Shown: piece after piece, positions 24,509 through 32,494 of the stretch
How positions within the stretch are numbered: the first letter of the stretch is position 1
How the letters are laid out: each line of letters begins with the position of its first letter
Source of the DNA: Filomicrobium sp.
GTDB taxonomy: Bacteria; Pseudomonadota; Alphaproteobacteria; Rhizobiales; Hyphomicrobiaceae
Assembly (NCBI GenBank): GCA_002689605.1
Contig: NZGY01000006.1
Span: 1-34,015, forward strand
DNA: 34,015 nt
Direction: 5' to 3'
Made by a program: the position numbers and the translations under genes
The notes under the pieces: generated by a model
Database searches by the model: none
Told to the model about the DNA's origin: nothing
Seen by the model: only the letters and a program-made list of their open reading frames with translations

Positions 24509-25333
24509 TTACTGACCGCCGGTCGTCTTGCCTTGAACGAAGCCGTTGCGACCGCGTTCACCGGAATCTGGGTCAATGCCAACAATGTCGTTGAGAATGC
24601 CAAGCGCGAGAAGTGCGACAAGCACGGTAATGAGGATCGTCAAGAACTTGTTGTGTTGCTTGTTGAGTTTATCAATTTCTGGCGTATCACCCGCTTCTGC
24701 ACGGTTCGCGAGGCCGAACATGCGACGATGAAACTCCTGCATGATATTTCCGCGATCAATAATGTCGACACCTGCCCGGGTTGCGACTTGCCGCGCAATG
24801 ACTGGAAACGGAAACTTCGGGTCGTCATCCTTCTCATTCGTACGCCCCAGTTGGATCCGTTCTCCTGACTTAGTGATAATTCGGACGGTCTGCATCATCA
24901 TCGGGGCCATACTGCCACCGTAGATCTCACATCGTGTCTCAATCGCCTCAATCTCGTCGTAAGGAATACGGCGCGAATCGTATGCCAACCAAGGCACCGC
25001 TCCGCCGCCCCCAGAAGGGAGCGTAAACGAAACAGCTTTCTCTCCAATCTCAACTTCAGAACGCAGCGAGAAAATGAGCTCGAACAAGATCAGCACCATG
25101 ACGATGGTGAACAGAAAAGCCAGGATCATGAGTTGCCACGTATCGAGCCAAAGTTGGTTGCTGAGGCGCTGAAACAGCATGATCGGCAGGCTGACATAGA
25201 ATGGCAGGAGAAGAACGAACGCGAAGCTGAAGAACGTTTTACGCCCGGCTCCACACTCATAATAGGTTTGTTCAGGCAGATCACTCGCAACCGGGGCAAT
25301 GGTCTCTTCACCCGCTACGCCTGTTTCTGCCAT
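24509..25333 (-). CDS. Membrane protein with a PH-like central domain, unknown function
   Basis: This 274-residue protein has two membrane segments (about residues 33-54 and 67-88), a roughly 140-residue cytosolic-type domain and a third membrane segment near residues 229-246. The central domain begins with EVEIGEKAVSFTLP and includes RRIPYDEIEAIETR and VRIITKSGERIQLGRT. This pattern of short strands with I-PYDEIEAIE resembles bacterial pleckstrin-homology-like membrane proteins. A glycine-rich run (SGGGGA) lies inside it. No enzyme motif is seen. It is divergent from msrA across 146 bp. Function unknown. Confidence 0.72.
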   Translation of the reverse strand: MAETGVAGEETIAPVASDLPEQTYYECGAGRKTFFSFAFVLLLPFYVSLPIMLFQRLSNQLWLDTWQLMILAFLFTIVMVLILFELIFSLRSEVEIGEKAVSFTLPSGGGGAVPWLAYDSRRIPYDEIEAIETRCEIYGGSMAPMMMQTVRIITKSGERIQLGRTNEKDDDPKFPFPVIARQVATRAGVDIIDRGNIMQEFHRRMFGLANRAEAGDTPEIDKLNKQHNKFLTILITVLVALLALGILNDIVGIDPDSGERGRNGFVQGKTTGGQ

Positions 25334-25479
25334 GATCCGTTACTCCCTGTCGCACCATATGCGACTAATCCAGGGCCAATAGTGACCCAATATTTTTTCT
25401 CGATGGCTTGAGCAAACAAGCGCTCTATGTCGTATTATTATGGCAACTGTTGCACGACCACAAACAACGGAGATTTTTT

Positions 25480-26133
25480 ATGTTTTTCCGCAAAGCCGCT
25501 GAGATGCCAACCGCAGAGACGGCGTTGCCTGGCCGTGCTGAGCAATTGCCCACTGCCGAGCGACATTTCGTGTTCGACAGGCCGCTTAAGGGTCCGTTCA
25601 CTGATGGTCTGGAGACAATGGTTGTCGGTATGGGCTGTTTCTGGGGCGCCGAGCGGATGTTTTGGAACCTCGGCCCAGATAAGGTCTGGACGACAGCAGT
25701 CGGATATCTTGGTGGTTACACACCCAATCCCACTTATGAGGAAGTATGCACAGGGCGCACGGGACACAATGAAGTGGTGCTCGTCGTTTTCGATCCCTAC
25801 AAGACCGGCTATGAGGACTTGTTGAAGATCTTCTGGGAAGGGCATGATCCGACACAGGGCATGCGCCAAGGCAACGATGTTGGAACTCAGTACCGATCAG
25901 GCGTTTACGTAACATCGCCCGATCAAATGGCGGCAGCTGAAGCCACCCGCGATGAGTTCCAACGGGTATTGTCATCCAATGGTTACGGGCGAATTACGAC
26001 AGAAATCATAGACGCTGGCCCGTTCTATTACGCAGAGGACTACCATCAACAGTACTTAGCTAAGGTACCACATGGATACTGCGGCTTGGGTGGTACCGGT
26101 CTCAGCTGTCCGGTCGGCTTGAAAACCGGTTGA
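25480..26133 (+). CDS. msrA: Peptide-methionine (S)-S-oxide reductase MsrA
   Basis: MsrA repairs oxidised methionine by reducing the S-sulfoxide with thioredoxin. This 217-residue protein has the catalytic motif GCFWG with C53, then a Tyr-rich substrate pocket ([18 protein letters not shown]), [33 protein letters not shown] and YHQQYL. Two C-terminal Cys (C201, C210) are placed for the resolving disulfides of class 1 MsrA. The start at 25480 ([10 protein letters not shown]) fits homologues and is preceded by CGGAG; an in-frame start at 25408 would overlap the divergent promoter zone. The roughly 45-residue N-terminal extension before the core is common in rhizobial MsrA proteins. No signal peptide is seen, so it should be cytosolic. 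Confidence 0.94.
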   Translation: MFFRKAAEMPTAETALPGRAEQLPTAERHFVFDRPLKGPFTDGLETMVVGMGCFWGAERMFWNLGPDKVWTTAVGYLGGYTPNPTYEEVCTGRTGHNEVVLVVFDPYKTGYEDLLKIFWEGHDPTQGMRQGNDVGTQYRSGVYVTSPDQMAAAEATRDEFQRVLSSNGYGRITTEIIDAGPFYYAEDYHQQYLAKVPHGYCGLGGTGLSCPVGLKTG

Positions 26134-26222
26134 TGAGTTTCTTCTTCTTGCGGCGAGGCGTCAGCGGATCAGGCACATTGGTACGCCTTGCTGCTGGTTT
26201 GTAGAGAATTGTGGTGCGGTGC

Positions 26223-26555
26223 ATGAAAATCCCCGAGCTCCCCTTCACTGTCACCGACTGGTCAGCGGTTGAGCCAACTGTTCACCCCGGCAAGACTGGC
26301 GAAGCACTTTGGCGCACGCTCAACATCGGTGACATCCGTGTGCGTTACGTCGAGTATTCGCCAGGCTATCTCGCCGACCACTGGTGTGATCGCGGTCACA
26401 TCCTCTATGTGTTGGACGGTGAACTTGAAAGTCAGCTGAAAGACGGTCGCAGCTATATTCTCAAGCCCGGTATGAGCTATCAAGTTTCAGACTTTGGCGA
26501 TGCGGCGCACCGATCCTACACAAAGACAGGCGTCAAGCTGTTCATTGTTGACTAA
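26223..26555 (+). CDS. DHCW-motif cupin-fold protein
   Basis: This 110-residue single-domain cupin contains ADHWCDRGHILYVLDGELE, which holds the conserved Asp-His-x-Cys region that names the DHCW-motif cupins, and LKPGMSYQVSDFGDAAHRS as second cupin motif. Such proteins may bind a metal through the His residues; the enzymatic role is unknown. The ATG at 26223 gives the usual family N-terminus (MKIPELPF). A GTG at 26211 would add four residues. It follows msrA by 89 bp on the same strand and may share its transcript, which would hint at a stress role. Confidence 0.8.
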   Translation: MKIPELPFTVTDWSAVEPTVHPGKTGEALWRTLNIGDIRVRYVEYSPGYLADHWCDRGHILYVLDGELESQLKDGRSYILKPGMSYQVSDFGDAAHRSYTKTGVKLFIVD

Positions 26556-26593
26556 AACGTTGGCAACTTGCCGGTGATCGCACAAACTGCTCT

Positions 26594-26629
26594 GGACCTA
26601 CCCCGAGGTTCCGCGGCTAGGCTCGGTCC
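26594..26629. terminator. Possible bidirectional hairpin between convergent genes
   Basis: GGACC at 26594-26598 and GGTCC at 26625-26629 are complementary, and CCGAG at 26603-26607 pairs with CTCGG at 26622-26626 as an alternative stem. The element lies between the cupin gene and the convergent marR-type gene. The stems are short and no T-run follows, so this is a weak call. Confidence 0.3.
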
Positions 26630-26637
26630 GCGATAAA

Positions 26638-27051
26638 TTAGATTTTGCGCAACGCCTCGATGAGTGACTGGCGCTCCTTTGTGGACAGTGGTGTCAGGAT
26701 TTCGTCGATCACAATCGATAAAATGCTCTTGATGTCGCCGACGAATGAAGTGCCCTTTGAGGTTAGCTCAAGGACACTGACGCGAGCATCCTCTTCGCAC
26801 GTACGGCGTTCAATCATTCCCTTCTTCTCGAGCGAACTGATAGCCCTTGTCATTTGCGACTTGTCCCGTCCCATCTGAGCAACCAGCAAAGAGATTGGCG
26901 CGGGTTGAATATCCGATAACGTCAATAGGATCATGCCTCCGAACGGCCCGACCCGATCGGTGTCTACGGCAAGCGCCTTATCATGAAAATTTGCTGAGAT
27001 TCGTCGCATAAATCGGTCAACCAAGTAGGCGACTTCATAGGGGTCCTGCAT
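26638..27051 (-). CDS. MarR-family transcriptional regulator
   Basis: This 137-residue protein has the MarR winged-helix pattern: helices PISLLVAQMGRDKSQMTRAISSLEKKGMI (recognition helix around KSQMTRA) followed by the wing ERRTCEEDARVSVLELTSKG. MarR proteins bind as dimers to palindromic sites and release DNA on binding small phenolic or oxidant ligands. A strong dyad lies just upstream of its start (27064-27084) and a variant copy at 27094-27107, so autoregulation and control of the divergent membrane-protein gene are likely. The single Cys in the wing (TCEED) could be redox sensitive, but that is speculation. Confidence 0.88.
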   Translation of the reverse strand: MQDPYEVAYLVDRFMRRISANFHDKALAVDTDRVGPFGGMILLTLSDIQPAPISLLVAQMGRDKSQMTRAISSLEKKGMIERRTCEEDARVSVLELTSKGTSFVGDIKSILSIVIDEILTPLSTKERQSLIEALRKI

Positions 27052-27063
27052 CTCTAGCTACGA

Positions 27064-27084
27064 TTGGTTGACTATATCAACCAA
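27064..27084. promoter_or_regulatory. MarR-type operator, site 1
   Basis: TTGGTTGA, a 5-bp spacer CTATA, and TCAACCAA form a perfect 8-bp inverted repeat. It begins 13 bp upstream of the marR-type start codon, where a bound dimer would block transcription of that gene. The size and position fit MarR-family operators. Confidence 0.7.
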
Positions 27085-27093
27085 CTCCTTTAG

Positions 27094-27107
27094 TGGACTA
27101 TATCAAC
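27094..27107. promoter_or_regulatory. MarR-type operator, site 2 (degenerate copy)
   Basis: GTGGA-CTATA-TCAAC repeats the core of site 1 with one changed base in the left arm. Twelve bases (GACTATATCAAC) are identical and the centres are 26 bp apart. It is nearer to the divergent rightward gene at 27167. Confidence 0.6.
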
Positions 27108-27166
27108 ATAATGACGATGACAAGTTTCGCAAATCCGATGGATTGATGAGCATTAAGGAGAGGGCA

Positions 27167-27619
27167 ATGACCTCAATGCAAGAGACATTACTTAAAGCGG
27201 CAGCAGTGCTTTGGATTATCTGGGGACTGGTGCATCTTCTTGCAGGTGTCATTGTTCTCACGAGCGACGCAAGCGCCGGGTTTCACGCAATTGCCGATGC
27301 TGTCGATCCTGATACGATCCAACATGAGTATGCGCCATCTGTTGGCGGAATTCTCAAACAGCATGGATGGAACCTCGCTTGGTTTGGTTTGGCAACAGCC
27401 ATCGGTGCAATATTTATCTGGCGACAGAACCTTACCGCAATTTGGGTCACTGGCATGATCGGGGGCTTGGCAGATCTTGGATACCTGCTGTTTGTGGACC
27501 TTCCCGGCTATGTGAATTTTTTCCCGGGAACCCTGATGACGTTTGTGTCCGGTACAGCAATTGCGATTAGCTTCTGGGTCTGGTTTGCAACTCGCGGAAC
27601 ATCGCAGTCTGCCATCTGA
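27167..27619 (+). CDS. Small four-helix membrane protein under probable MarR control
   Basis: This 150-residue protein has about four hydrophobic segments (LLKAAAVLWIIWGLVHLLAG; NLAWFGLATAIGAIFIW; WVTGMIGGLADLGYLLFV; LMTFVSGTAIAISFWVWF) and no signal peptide. The ATG at 27167 is chosen because AAGGAGAGGG lies just before it; starts at 27068 and 27146 lack such a site, and the first would lie in operator DNA. I do not recognise a named family. Its divergent position to a MarR gene with two shared operator dyads suggests it is induced by that regulator's ligand. Its stop is three bases from the stop of the convergent LysR gene. Confidence 0.75.
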   Translation: MTSMQETLLKAAAVLWIIWGLVHLLAGVIVLTSDASAGFHAIADAVDPDTIQHEYAPSVGGILKQHGWNLAWFGLATAIGAIFIWRQNLTAIWVTGMIGGLADLGYLLFVDLPGYVNFFPGTLMTFVSGTAIAISFWVWFATRGTSQSAI

Positions 27620-27622
27620 GCC

Positions 27623-28477
27623 TTACCCACTCGCAACGCTGCGGCGAACATGTCCGGCAAAGGCTTTGGCAATGTCACTCGGTTCAGGTGCCTGATAGAG
27701 GTTGATGCAGAATAATGGCAACTTGGGCAGTCGCCGGCCGGCATCGATAATCTCCAGGCTTTCGGGCACCGAGTGACTAAGCAGTGGAGCAACGGCCAAA
27801 TCAGATTCAAGTGTTGCCCTGACTGGTTCCATGTTGCTGACTTCACAAACCGGCTGCCACTCCCGTCGCCCCTTCTTCAGTGCCGCAATGGCAGCGGGCC
27901 GGAAGACACACGTGCCGGCTCCCAGTGAAACCGGAACAGGATCGCGCGTGAAGGCACTACCGTTACGCGCACCTGTCCAAACGAGGCGATCGCTCCGCAG
28001 TGTTTCTCCGCCCTTGCCGCACCCAAGCTCTGTGGTCAGTGCAACGTCAAGAGCGCCCGACTTCAGTCGATCGAGAAGAACGACGGTGTCCTCACAGACG
28101 AGTGTCACGCGGATGTTTGGAAACGCTGCACTGAAACGGCGGAGGATCCCAGGCGTATAGCTGCCCATGATGTCATAGGGTGCCCCGAAGCGAACTTCGC
28201 CAGTAAAGATGGGCTCGCGTAGCGCCATCAAAAGGCTGTCGTTCGCAGTCACCAGATTGCGTGTCGGGCCAATGACCCGTTCGCCCTCTGCAGTGAGAAC
28301 CATGCGTCGACCGGCGCGTTGGAATAACGCGTGCTCGGACAACTCTTCCAGTCGGCGGATTTGTTGACTGATGGCCCCTTGCGTGAGGTTGAGCTGACGG
28401 GCTGCCATGGTCACACTGCCACTTTCAACAACAGCTAGGAAAGCGCGCGCAACAGCAACATCAACGTTACGGATCAT
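27623..28477 (-). CDS. LysR-family transcriptional regulator
   Basis: This 284-residue protein has the N-terminal LysR helix-turn-helix (residues about 8-65: ARAFLAVVESGSVTMAARQL, TQGAISQQIRRLEE, LFQRAGRRMVLTAEGE). A periplasmic-binding-protein-like effector domain follows from about residue 90 (GEVRFGAPYDIMGSYTPGILRRF). LysR proteins normally activate a divergent operon when the pathway compound binds. The divergent gene here is the DapA-like gene 110 bp away, and a T-N11-A box and a 12-bp palindrome lie between, so it probably controls the DapA-FMO-RidA-DUF1028 run. Confidence 0.9.
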   Translation of the reverse strand: MIRNVDVAVARAFLAVVESGSVTMAARQLNLTQGAISQQIRRLEELSEHALFQRAGRRMVLTAEGERVIGPTRNLVTANDSLLMALREPIFTGEVRFGAPYDIMGSYTPGILRRFSAAFPNIRVTLVCEDTVVLLDRLKSGALDVALTTELGCGKGGETLRSDRLVWTGARNGSAFTRDPVPVSLGAGTCVFRPAAIAALKKGRREWQPVCEVSNMEPVRATLESDLAVAPLLSHSVPESLEIIDAGRRLPKLPLFCINLYQAPEPSDIAKAFAGHVRRSVASG

Positions 28478-28500
28478 CTCTGCATCCCATTACGATCTAT

Positions 28501-28534
28501 AAAGTTAACTTTTAAAATGATTAGATATACTAAT
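28501..28534. promoter_or_regulatory. LysR-type operator region with two dyads
   Basis: AAAGTTAACTTT (28501-28512) is a perfect 12-bp palindrome, and ATTAG-ATATA-CTAAT (28520-28534) is an inverted repeat that contains the LysR T-N11-A motif (T at 28521, A at 28533). Both lie in the 110-bp gap between the LysR gene and the DapA-like gene. The A/T-rich character contrasts with the flanking genes. Confidence 0.6.
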
Positions 28535-28587
28535 GACCAGAGAATTGGTAGCACGGATCCGCGGCAGATCGAGCGAAGGAGCGCAAG

Positions 28588-29457
28588 ATGATTAGCGGAG
28601 TCTGGATACCTCTGGTGATGCCTTTTCAGGATGGAGAGGTCGATCTGCCGAGCTATAGAAAACTGGTCGACTACTACATCGAGGCGGGGGCCGCCGGTCT
28701 GTTCCCTTTGGGCACCACTGGGGAGGCGCCTACCCTGGATGAAGGTGAAGTTGACAAGATCATCGCCACAACGATCGAGGCTGCGGATGGAAAGGCGCCG
28801 ATCCTGATTGGGGCTGGTGGCAGCGCAACTGCGAAAGTTGTACGCCAGATCCACCGTATGGGCCGATACGATGTTCAGGGCTTTGTCTCAGTATGTCCAT
28901 ACTACAACCGGCCGACCCAGGACGGTATGCGCAAACACTTTGCAGCGATCGCTGACGCCACCGATCGTGATATATTGATATACAACATTCCCTATCGGGC
29001 ATCCGTCAATCTGACGAACGAGTCGCTTTTGGCGCTGGCAGAAATTCCGAATATTGTCGGTGTTAAAGACAGCTCGGGGATCATTCTTCAGTCGCTTGAA
29101 CTACTCGCGCTTAGCCCGCCAGACTTCTCTGTTCTAACTGGTGAAGACCCGATGTTCTTTACATCACTGTGCAACGGCGCAAGTGGCGGTATTCTGGCCG
29201 AAGCCCATATAGCGCCGGAACGATACATTCAAATATCGGAGTTGATAGCGGCCAACGATCTCGACAGCGCGCGAGCTATCTGGCGGCCGCTACAGCAATT
29301 TATCCCAAAGCTCTTCCAGGAAGCCAATCCGATCCCGGTCAAGCATTGTCTTTGGCGGCAGGGGCTCATCGCCTCGCCCGAGTGTCGGCTTCCGCTCTCC
29401 ACAATCTCGCTAGGTCTGGCACAGGAATTGGATCAGATGCTCAAGGTACTGGTCTGA
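28588..29457 (+). CDS. DapA-superfamily lyase/aldolase (dihydrodipicolinate synthase-like)
   Basis: This 289-residue TIM-barrel protein has the DHDPS/NAL family motifs: LFPLGTTGEAPTL (carboxylate-binding GTTGE), VCPYYNRP, Y132 in IYNIPYRA, and the Schiff-base K160 in VGVKDSSG. These enzymes join or split pyruvate and an aldehyde or imine through a lysine-bound enamine. True DapA makes lysine precursors, but here the gene is the first of a LysR-controlled catabolic run, so a degradative aldolase or dehydratase of the same superfamily is more likely. AAGGAGCG lies before the ATG. The family is sure; the reaction is not. Confidence 0.87.
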   Translation: MISGVWIPLVMPFQDGEVDLPSYRKLVDYYIEAGAAGLFPLGTTGEAPTLDEGEVDKIIATTIEAADGKAPILIGAGGSATAKVVRQIHRMGRYDVQGFVSVCPYYNRPTQDGMRKHFAAIADATDRDILIYNIPYRASVNLTNESLLALAEIPNIVGVKDSSGIILQSLELLALSPPDFSVLTGEDPMFFTSLCNGASGGILAEAHIAPERYIQISELIAANDLDSARAIWRPLQQFIPKLFQEANPIPVKHCLWRQGLIASPECRLPLSTISLGLAQELDQMLKVLV

Positions 29458-29553
29458 CTCAGACTGCTGGCTCACTGCATCATTTTTCGTGACGAATGAC
29501 GTTGGATATGGTGGTGTTCCCTCAATGTGAGATTGATGATCACCAAGGCATCC

Positions 29554-30834
29554 ATGTCAGTAGAAAAGATAGATACCCTTGTTGTCGGCGCGGGGCAGGC
29601 CGGCATCGCAATGAGCGAACATTTAACCAGCAACGGCGTGCCGCATCTGGTCCTGGAACGCAAACGCATTGCGGAGCGTTGGCGTTCGGAGCGCTGGGAC
29701 TCCCTCGTCGCCAACGGTCCTGCCTGGCATGATCGATTTCCAAATATGGAATTCAAATGTGATCCTGATGCTTTTCCAGGCAAGGAAAGCGTTGCCGATT
29801 ACTTTGTCGCCTATGCAGAGATGATCAAAGCACCGGTGCGTACCGGGGTGGAGGTCAAGCGTGCGCACCGAACCAAAGGTGGCGCCGGTTTTCAGATTGA
29901 AACGTCCGACAGTTTGATCGAAGCAGATCGCATCGTCGCTGCAACCGGACCATTCCAGAAGCCTGTATTCCCGAATATCATTCCAGACGATGCCCGCATA
30001 CCTCAGATCCATTCGAACGCCTACCACAACCCTGCTCAATTGCCGGACGGTGCTGTCCTGGTCATCGGTTCGGGAGCATCGGGTGTGCAAATCGCTGACG
30101 AACTCCAAAGGTCGGGGCGCAAGGCCTACTTGTCCGTCGGCCCCCACCATCGTCCACCTAGAAGTTACCGCGGTCGCGACTACTGCTGGTGGCTAGGCGT
30201 TCTCGGCAAGTGGGACATTCAGGCGATGGAGCCCGGTCTCGAGCATATCGCGATCTCGGTGAGTGGGGCGTACGGAGGGTATTCTGTAGATTTTCGCCGG
30301 CTTGCCGAGCAGGGCATTACCCTTGTCGGCATGACGGCCGCCTACCAGGATGGCATTCTGCGTTTCGCTTCCGATCTTGCAAAAAACATCGCGGAAGGTG
30401 ATGCCAATTATCTGTCGGTCCTGGAGGGGGCGGACGCCTTCGCCGAGCGTCACGGTTTGGACCTGCCGGAGGAGCAGGAAGCGCATATGCTGGCGCCCGA
30501 CCCCGACTGCCTGACCAACCCAATTCTTGAAATGGACCTCGCACAGGAAGGCATCGCTGCTATTATCTGGGCCACCGGTTATACTGTGGATTACAGTTGG
30601 CTTGAGGTCGATACGTTTGATGACAATGGACGCCCTCGACATACACGCGGTGTTTCAGAAGAGCCAGGCATTTACTTCCTCGGCCTGCCGTGGCTATCGC
30701 GGCGTGGCTCCTCCTTTATCTGGGGTGTCTGGCATGATGCTCGGTTCATAGCGGATCAGATCGCAATCCAGCGCAGCTACCTCAACTATCACAATAAGGT
30801 CCAGGCCCGGTCTCAGAAGCCTTCATCGCGTTAG
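29554..30834 (+). CDS. Flavin-dependent monooxygenase / CzcO-like oxidoreductase
   Basis: This 426-residue protein has two dinucleotide-binding motifs, VVGAGQAG near the N-terminus for FAD and VIGSGASG in the middle for NAD(P)H. It also has ERWRSERWDSL after the FAD strand, an ATGPFQKP segment and a C-terminal ATGYTVDYSWL. This layout is that of class B flavin monooxygenases and the CzcO-like group once annotated as potassium-transport flavoproteins. It would use NADPH and oxygen to oxidise a heteroatom or carbonyl of a small substrate. The ATG at 29554 is preferred because the FAD motif follows directly and CCAAGG stands before it. It follows the DapA-like gene by 96 bp and precedes the RidA gene. 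Confidence 0.88.
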   Translation: MSVEKIDTLVVGAGQAGIAMSEHLTSNGVPHLVLERKRIAERWRSERWDSLVANGPAWHDRFPNMEFKCDPDAFPGKESVADYFVAYAEMIKAPVRTGVEVKRAHRTKGGAGFQIETSDSLIEADRIVAATGPFQKPVFPNIIPDDARIPQIHSNAYHNPAQLPDGAVLVIGSGASGVQIADELQRSGRKAYLSVGPHHRPPRSYRGRDYCWWLGVLGKWDIQAMEPGLEHIAISVSGAYGGYSVDFRRLAEQGITLVGMTAAYQDGILRFASDLAKNIAEGDANYLSVLEGADAFAERHGLDLPEEQEAHMLAPDPDCLTNPILEMDLAQEGIAAIIWATGYTVDYSWLEVDTFDDNGRPRHTRGVSEEPGIYFLGLPWLSRRGSSFIWGVWHDARFIADQIAIQRSYLNYHNKVQARSQKPSSR

Positions 30835-30872
30835 CCTACCCATTGAGCAACCGTATCAGTTCAGAGACAGTC

Positions 30873-31286
30873 ATGACACACAAACGCATTCGACCTTTCA
30901 ATACACGCGATACGTATCCGGAACAGAACCTTGATAATGATCTTTGTCACGCTGTCGTTGCGCGCGGCGCCATGGTGTTCCTTCGTGGCCAGTGTCCTCA
31001 AAACATCGAGGATGCGAAGAACATCGACAGCCACGACCCGGTCGAGCAAACCCACAAAGTGATGCAGAATATAAAGCAACTTATCGAAGAGGCAGGTGGC
31101 GAGATGAGCCATCTGGTCAAGGTCGTTGTGTACATTACCGACGTTCGTCACCGCGAAGCCGTTTACCGGACGATGGGAGAATACATCAAGGGTGTACATC
31201 CGGTCTCAACCGGCCTCGTCGTGCAAGCTCTGGCGCGGCCGGAATGGCTGGTAGAGATCGATGCCACCGCTGTCATTCCTGATTGA
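30873..31286 (+). CDS. RidA/YjgF/Rid-family protein
   Basis: This 137-residue protein has the Rid-family core: a GAMVFLRGQC strand, DPVEQTHKVMQNIKQLIEEAGG, VKVVVYITDV and a C-terminal ARPEWLVEIDATAVIPD. RidA proper hydrolyses reactive enamines or imines made by PLP enzymes and uses an Arg near the last strand. The Arg in the ARPEW segment does not fall at that position by eye, so this may be one of the Rid subfamilies without proven imine deaminase activity. It acts as a trimer in the cytosol. The ATG at 30873 is chosen over an upstream in-frame start (30843) because the family begins here. The DUF1028 gene follows after 12 bp. Confidence 0.86.
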   Translation: MTHKRIRPFNTRDTYPEQNLDNDLCHAVVARGAMVFLRGQCPQNIEDAKNIDSHDPVEQTHKVMQNIKQLIEEAGGEMSHLVKVVVYITDVRHREAVYRTMGEYIKGVHPVSTGLVVQALARPEWLVEIDATAVIPD

Positions 31287-31298
31287 GGGAATTCCGAT

Positions 31299-31973
31299 AT
31301 GACCTTCTCACTTGTTGCACGTTGCGCCGAAACAGGAATGTTCGGTGTGGCCGTGTCATCATCATCACCGGCAGTCGCTGCGCGGTGCGCATACGCAGAA
31401 GCCGCAGTAGGAGCGGTGGCAAGCCAAAATGTAACAGACCCGAGATTGGGAATTCGCGGGCTCGATCTACTTCGCAGTGGCGCTAACGCAGAAGAAGCGA
31501 TCGCCATCATCAGGCGGACGGCTCCACACATTGACTATCGTCAAGTGTTGATCGTCGATTGTTATGGCGGAACCGCAAGCCATTCAGGGGGCAATGCACT
31601 GGGGATCGGGTCGGAAGCCAAAGCAACCGACGTCGCCAGTGGCGGCAATTTGCTTGCGAATGCGCAGGTGCCTCAAGCAATCGTTGACGGTTTTCTTGCC
31701 AGTCAAGGTCATATCGGAGACCGATTGCTGGCTGCCATGCAGTCTGGTTTGGCAGCAGGCGGAGAGGCCGGTCCTGTCCACTCTGCGGGTATGAAGATAG
31801 TCGATAATGTGGCTTGGCCAATCGTCGATCTCAGATGCGATTGGACGGAGGATTGTCCCATAGCGGCTATCGAAGCCGCCTGGCGGATCTATAAACCACA
31901 GATCAAGGACTACGTGCAGCGTGCCAATAATCCAACCGAAGCACCGAGTTATGGTGTTGCAGGGGATGAGTAA
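31299..31973 (+). CDS. DUF1028 family protein
   Basis: This 224-residue protein shows the DUF1028 signature: MTFSLVARCAETGMFGVAVSS, AVGAVASQNVTDPRLG, and a GNALGIGSEAKATDVASGGNLLANAQV region. DUF1028 has an N-terminal-nucleophile hydrolase-like fold and frequently neighbours RidA and amino-acid catabolic genes, but its reaction is not settled. Here it comes 12 bp after a Rid-family gene, as the last enzyme gene of the run, so hydrolysis of an amide or peptide-like intermediate is a reasonable inference. GAGGGAA lies before the ATG. No signal peptide is seen. Confidence 0.87.
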   Translation: MTFSLVARCAETGMFGVAVSSSSPAVAARCAYAEAAVGAVASQNVTDPRLGIRGLDLLRSGANAEEAIAIIRRTAPHIDYRQVLIVDCYGGTASHSGGNALGIGSEAKATDVASGGNLLANAQVPQAIVDGFLASQGHIGDRLLAAMQSGLAAGGEAGPVHSAGMKIVDNVAWPIVDLRCDWTEDCPIAAIEAAWRIYKPQIKDYVQRANNPTEAPSYGVAGDE

Positions 31974-32023
31974 AGACAGCTTGCAACGATAGATCTTTGC
32001 ATTGAACGATGGATGGAGCCGCC

Positions 32024-32452
32024 ATGGCAGACCAAGAGAACAATAACCCAAACACCGAAGGTCATCCATTTGCCGGACCACAACTCCAGAATGGCGAGTT
32101 CAAGGCAGCCGATATGACAGATGCCAATTTTAACGGTGTGAATCTGACAAGGGCTAAGTTCTATGCCGTTCTGCAGGACGCGCAGTTCAACGATTGCAAC
32201 CTGTCCGCAGTCTTCTTCAAGAATGTCAATCTCTCGGGTGCGAAGTTCGATGATGTGAACCTGGCAAACTCAACTTTTCACAACATCAACCTGTCTGGCA
32301 CCAAATTCGACAGCCTGAGTATGCGCGACGTCGAGGTGACGCGTGTCGACATCACCGGCATGAAGATCGACGGTATTCCAGTATCCGATTTTACTGCCGC
32401 CTACGACGAGAAGCATGGATTGACGCCAAGAGATGAGGATTCGGAGAAGTGA
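32024..32452 (+). CDS. Pentapeptide-repeat protein
   Basis: This 142-residue protein consists largely of A(D/N)LxX-type pentapeptides, seen in FKAADMTDANFNGVNLTRA, NVNLSGAKFDDVNLANSTF and INLSGTKFDSLSM, with an acidic non-repeat N-terminus (NNNPNTEGH) and a C-terminal tail (YDEKHGLTPRDED). About 16 repeats would make a short right-handed quadrilateral beta-helix. Such proteins act as DNA mimics that protect gyrase, or as scaffolds; the role here is unknown. The ATG at 32024 has GGAGCCGCC before it; an in-frame ATG at 32009 lacks a ribosome-binding site. It follows DUF1028 by 50 bp and may be part of the same transcript. Confidence 0.85.
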   Translation: MADQENNNPNTEGHPFAGPQLQNGEFKAADMTDANFNGVNLTRAKFYAVLQDAQFNDCNLSAVFFKNVNLSGAKFDDVNLANSTFHNINLSGTKFDSLSMRDVEVTRVDITGMKIDGIPVSDFTAAYDEKHGLTPRDEDSEK

Positions 32453-32494
32453 GAGCTGGCGCAACAAATAACTAAGCGGTGGTTGCAGAGATCA

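Noticed and set aside
28588-29457. Calling this gene biosynthetic dapA
   Set aside because: The motifs fit the superfamily, but the LysR-controlled catabolic context and lack of lysine genes argue against a firm dapA label.
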